Shown here: one piece after another, positions 8,881 through 12,136 of the stretch
How positions within the stretch are numbered: position 1 is the stretch's first letter
Layout of the letters: every line of letters begins with the position of its first letter
Assembly: GCA_027578815.1 (NCBI GenBank)
Contig: JANBTH010000724.1
Location: 1 to 12,136, forward strand
Length of the DNA: 12,136 nucleotides
Source: Coemansia sp. RSA 1804
Taxonomy: Eukaryota; Kickxellomycota; Kickxellomycetes; Kickxellales; Kickxellaceae
Direction of reading: 5' to 3'
The notes under the pieces: model-generated
Databases searched by the model: none
What the model was told of the DNA's origin: nothing
The model's input: the letters and a program-made list of their open reading frames with translations, nothing else
Translations under genes and position numbers: made by a program

Positions 8881-9017
8881 AGAACAAAAAATATCATGTT
8901 TTAGAAAGAACAATGTTTGGAATAAAAAGGCCTTGGAAATGTCTGCAGATAGCTCTCCTATGAACAAGTTGGCATACTAAACATGTGTCCTCTAGGGATA
9001 CAGATTAAACGAACAAG

Positions 9018-9033
9018 CAAACAAACAAACAAA
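9018..9033. repeat. (CAAA)4 microsatellite
   Basis: Four exact copies of CAAA in an A-rich context between genes. It is ordinary simple sequence. Confidence 0.85.
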
Positions 9034-10610
9034 TTTGGATGAGCGCATTGTATGTAGCAACAAAAGGGAAAATATTATAATACGGTGTGCCTACTTTTGA
9101 ATACTCAAAACTTGCGCGTTTGCAGGAGAATAGATAACAAATCAATATAGAAAACCTAAAAAGGTTTAGCGTTTTGCCAACTTGCAAAAGCTAAAATAGC
9201 GGTTTTAATATAAAGCAAAGTGCGTCAGTATAGGAGCCACAAATATTGAGCAGAAAGGAGAGTAGAGATTTGTGCACAAATGAAAGGCATGAATGATTGC
9301 TTATTTTGCTATTGCCATCTTTATTCCTCAAAAATGTACGCTTGTTGCAATAACACGCATGTGTCTTGTGGAGAAAGGCAAAGACCAAAACATCATTATC
9401 AACATCACACATTCAACGATATGCGTGACACGGGAAAAAGAAGGAAAAAATAAGCGGATAACAGAATGCATGCAGACACCAAATCCAGCACACAGTGCAT
9501 GATGAGAGAAGTGAAATAAGCGGAGCAACACCTTTCCTGAGTTCAAAAAAGCGAACAAACAGGATGGATGGATGTGCTGGCAACCTGATTAGCAAGAGGA
9601 AAGAGCCGTTAGAACATTGCAAACCCCCAGGCTTTCATATATTTGACGTGTAAAGCAAACGCGCTGGTGGCTCCATTTCTTTGCACCTGTGGTACTATAA
9701 GAAACCAGAGTATTGGTCACATTTTTCTATATAAGAAATAATACATTATGGCACAGCATATAGACGCATATGGCCCGGAGAGCGGCTGAAAAGAAACCAA
9801 TCTTGCGGTACTTGAATGTCATCACAAAAATATAGTCTCAACATCCGGAAGCCAAGTAACAATCATTGTCGTTCGATATACAAACACTCTATTTTAGTCA
9901 GGAAAATGGCATGGGTTGTTTTAAATGGTACTGGCAAAATTCTAAATAAAAGCTACGTACTTTCAGAGCAGTTGCAAAGAAAAAGATAGTGGACTGGCAA
10001 TTACTAAAGTAAGGAAGTGTTGTAAAAACAATCCGTGTTCCCATATTGCCTTTTATATGGAGCGCTGCTCATTTTTCCTATTCCTTTTTTGTTTCTTAGC
10101 AAGGCCGTCTTATATTTATCCAGCTAAAAACATTGCATCCAACAACTATGCGCAACAAAATAACTCACAGCCAGCATCCGCATGGCTATTCATACACTAT
10201 GGTGTATGTGGTTTCCAATATCCGGGCACAGCATGTGTCAAGCGTACGTCACTTTTCAACTCAGACCCATGCTTCAGATACAATGTATATGCTGTATAGG
10301 CATTTTGGTTTATGTTGAACATACGATAGAGTTGTCATTTGAAAGCCTTTTTTGAAAGTATTTTCCTATGGCCAAGCTTCTCTGTGTAAAAGCTATTCAA
10401 AAGCATTTGTGTAAATAACAAACCTTTTTTAAATGTGTCCCCAAAACCTAGCCCTGCGTTTAAAAAGCATGCGCAGCGTAGATGGACACTTGGATTTAAA
10501 ATAACAAAAAAAAAGCTGCTGCTGCGTAAGAACGTCACGTACAGTAGAATGGCAGATGATGTCTGCTTTGCATCCATCCTGCTTCAAGATAAAGCACAAC
10601 CAGCAGCAGG

Positions 10611-10654
10611 CTTTTTATTATATTTTAAGCTTGTAATAGGGCAATAATAAAAAG
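10611..10654. repeat. AT-rich inverted repeat with AATAAA on both strands
   Basis: The arms CTTTTTATTAT (10611-10621) and ATAATAAAAAG (10644-10654) are perfect 11-base complements around a 22-nt loop. Each strand carries AATAAA, so the element could act as a two-way transcript end. It is also the kind of structure AT-rich DNA can produce by chance. Confidence 0.5.
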
Positions 10655-11774
10655 AGCCGATGGCAGGGGGTTTGCAGGAACTTGCATTTTTAATGTCTTT
10701 TTTCGGCAACCACTTTCATTTTGTTCGTATTAAACATGTAGAATACTTGAAACATAATCCGCCTGTATTCGGATTAGTAGTTGTGCTTGTATGCAGTGGG
10801 CCGGTTTCTAAATATCCTCTAGAATATCCTGCTGCGCAAAAAAGGAACTATCACAAAAGCCATTGAGCTGCCTAGATATCTTTACTTTTATCCATAGCTC
10901 CATTATTCCTGGGAAGTGGTGCGTTTGTCCTTGTTATTTGCTTTACAGCAATAACAAAAAAAGAATACAAGAGTGCATGGGCTGTCGATGTAATGTGACT
11001 TTACGCCCGACTAACATGCATTTGCATATTACGGAATAGGACGGAGTTCTTCAGCAAAAGCAAAAAAAATACACAATTACACCGTGTTTCTTACACACAA
11101 AAAGGTACAAGCGCATGAATATTACAATTGGAAAGATGGATTGATTTCTAGTTTGGTCAAGTGGCCACCATGAAACTTTTCTTTTGTTGACCAGCCATAG
11201 CAAAAGAGTTTAAACACAGACATTCTCATCTTGAACACAGATGCCTTCAACCCTGCTAGGTCTACAATGTAACAGGTATATTTACAAACCTCACAAAAAG
11301 CATGATACAGGCAATAACATAAAAATGGGCATGACAAGAATTGTTTCGTGCAGATGACTCGATAAAATAACGCGTGATAAGGTTCATATTCTCGACCTTT
11401 CTGGCATTCATTATGCGAGAACACATTCTGTAAAATCAACACTGCTTATTTCAACAATTGTGGCAAAAAAAAGTCATTTCTCTGCTGGTTAATATTATTT
11501 TAGAACCTTAATGGGGGGAGCATAATCAACGCCAGCTAATGTTGCCAAATGTGCAGTTGCGGCCAAGCCAACCGGGGTTCCACAGCGGATTCTGGAGGAT
11601 CACGGGCTTTATATACCTGGGGAACATTACTTGATTTAATCCTACAACAAGTTCAAAGTGATTCTTCCCAAACGCAAGTTCCTTTTTATTCACACGGATC
11701 AATTGAGCATGTGATTCCTTTTCGCTTTGACAGAACATAAATCATCATTTTCTCACGGCCCTTCCTTATTCTGT

Positions 11775-11800
11775 TCTTTCTTTCTTTCTTTTTCTCTTTG
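11775..11800 (+). promoter_or_regulatory. Pyrimidine tract in the promoter of acetoacetyl-CoA synthetase
   Basis: A CTTT-type tract ends about 53 nt before the ATG at 11853. CT-rich blocks close to the start of transcription are common in fungal promoters. The tract lies between two exact copies of CTTATTCTGT (11765-11774 and 11811-11820). I see no clear TATA box. Confidence 0.5.
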
Positions 11801-11852
11801 ACCTTGCTTTCTTATTCTGTGATAGATTGAACTCTCATTCTATTTCTTTGAA

Positions 11853-12136
11853 ATGACGTTGAATTCGGATGGTTCCTTAGGCCCGAGCCAGTTGTTGTGG
11901 TCGCCCAAGAGTCCCGGGACAACAAACACGCAGCAGTTCCGAGAGTTTGTGAACAAAAAGCGTGGACTATCGCTGGTTACGTATGCTGATCTATACGCCT
12001 GGTCAGTTACCGACATTGAGGGGTTCTGGAGCGACGTGTCCGAGTACACTAGGACAATATTCAGCAAATGCTGTGTTTCCGTTCTGGAGAAAGACAAGAC
12101 GATGGATCAGGTGCCAAAGTGGTTTATTGGAGCCGA
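11853..12136 (+). CDS. AACS: Acetoacetyl-CoA synthetase (acetoacetate-CoA ligase), 3' partial
   Basis: This is the first 94 residues of an ANL-superfamily acyl-CoA synthetase, cut off by the window edge. The family activates acetoacetate to acetoacetyl-CoA with ATP in the cytosol, feeding sterol and fatty-acid synthesis. The assignment rests on the family's N-terminal pattern: LLWSP at residues 14-18, a TN..QFREFVN stretch at 24-34, GLSL at 38-41, YADLYAWSV at 44-52, FWSDV at 58-62, and VPKWFIGA at the right edge, which should lead into the LNYAENLL motif beyond the window. The AMP-binding motifs themselves are not in view. The ATG at 11853 has G at -3, and the distance from Met to the LWxP motif fits the family. 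The other candidate, acetyl-CoA synthetase, is a poorer match at the YxDLYxWSV stretch. Confidence 0.92.
   Translation, partial: MTLNSDGSLGPSQLLWSPKSPGTTNTQQFREFVNKKRGLSLVTYADLYAWSVTDIEGFWSDVSEYTRTIFSKCCVSVLEKDKTMDQVPKWFIGA

Larger units (their letters stand above)
8831..11852. other. Gene-poor 3-kb intergenic region
   Basis: This stretch separates two divergent genes, copy A (-) and acetoacetyl-CoA synthetase (+), so it must hold both promoters. I find no convincing protein gene. The frames present are short, overlap on both strands, often need GTG or TTG starts and look like AT-rich chance. I looked for tRNA B-box motifs and saw none. It contains a (CAAA)4 run at 9018-9033, an inverted repeat at 10611-10654, CTG/CAG runs at 10516-10524 and 10601-10609, and a pyrimidine tract near the right end. 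Confidence 0.6.

Noticed and set aside
9499..9541. C/D-box snoRNA-like pair (ATGATGA then CTGA)
   Set aside because: The spacing is only about 40 nt, there is no terminal stem, and no internal C'/D' boxes are visible.
10057..10299. 80-residue frame with a hydrophobic, signal-like start
   Set aside because: It sits in AT-rich, gene-poor DNA, a second frame overlaps it, and no domain or homologue is recognisable. A small secreted protein cannot be excluded.
10933..10955. Small imperfect hairpin GTTATTTGCT / AGCAATAAC
   Set aside because: It is short, AT-rich and has one bulge, so it is within what chance gives in this region.
11122..11442. 106-residue minus-strand frame
   Set aside because: It would start with GTG, its composition looks random, and no motif is recognisable.

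Overview
The window looks like nuclear DNA from a fungus, probably an early-diverging lineage. A zoopagomycete or mucoromycete is my guess, from intron-poor conserved genes mixed with a lineage-specific family; I cannot prove it from sequence alone. The evidence is three clearly eukaryotic housekeeping proteins (a UFD4/TRIP12-type HECT ubiquitin ligase, prefoldin subunit 3 and acetoacetyl-CoA synthetase), GT-AG introns, AATAAA-type signals and pyrimidine-rich promoters.

Layout: nt 2-3169 (+) is the 3' part of the HECT ligase gene, open at the left edge. Nt 3431-3961 (+) is the complete, intronless prefoldin subunit 3 gene. Nt 4153-6445 (-) and 6823-8830 (-) are two spliced genes of a family I do not recognise, in head-to-tail tandem; the first converges on prefoldin. 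Nt 8831-11852 is about 3 kb without a convincing protein gene, holding simple repeats and a few inverted repeats. Nt 11853-12136 (+) is the start of acetoacetyl-CoA synthetase, cut by the right edge.

The tandem pair is the point of interest. Both proteins start with the same roughly 95-residue Cys/His domain: CxxCxxCxxC, FH, CxC, then LVRANxCxTCQQRLRRA at the end, with an 82-residue spacing from first to last CxxC in both. A long divergent Ser/Thr/Gln-rich linker follows, and then a phase-2 intron at the equivalent place. After the intron comes a conserved 40-residue block (NI...DA..xVLF...L.D..Y.Y.P.AP..LLF) that reads like a small beta-beta-alpha-beta fold. Neither gene is visible as a single reading frame; each must be spliced to be seen whole.

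The housekeeping genes act in separate processes: ubiquitin-fusion degradation, cytosolic folding of actin/tubulin, and cytosolic acetoacetate activation. Nothing shows that they work with the tandem pair.
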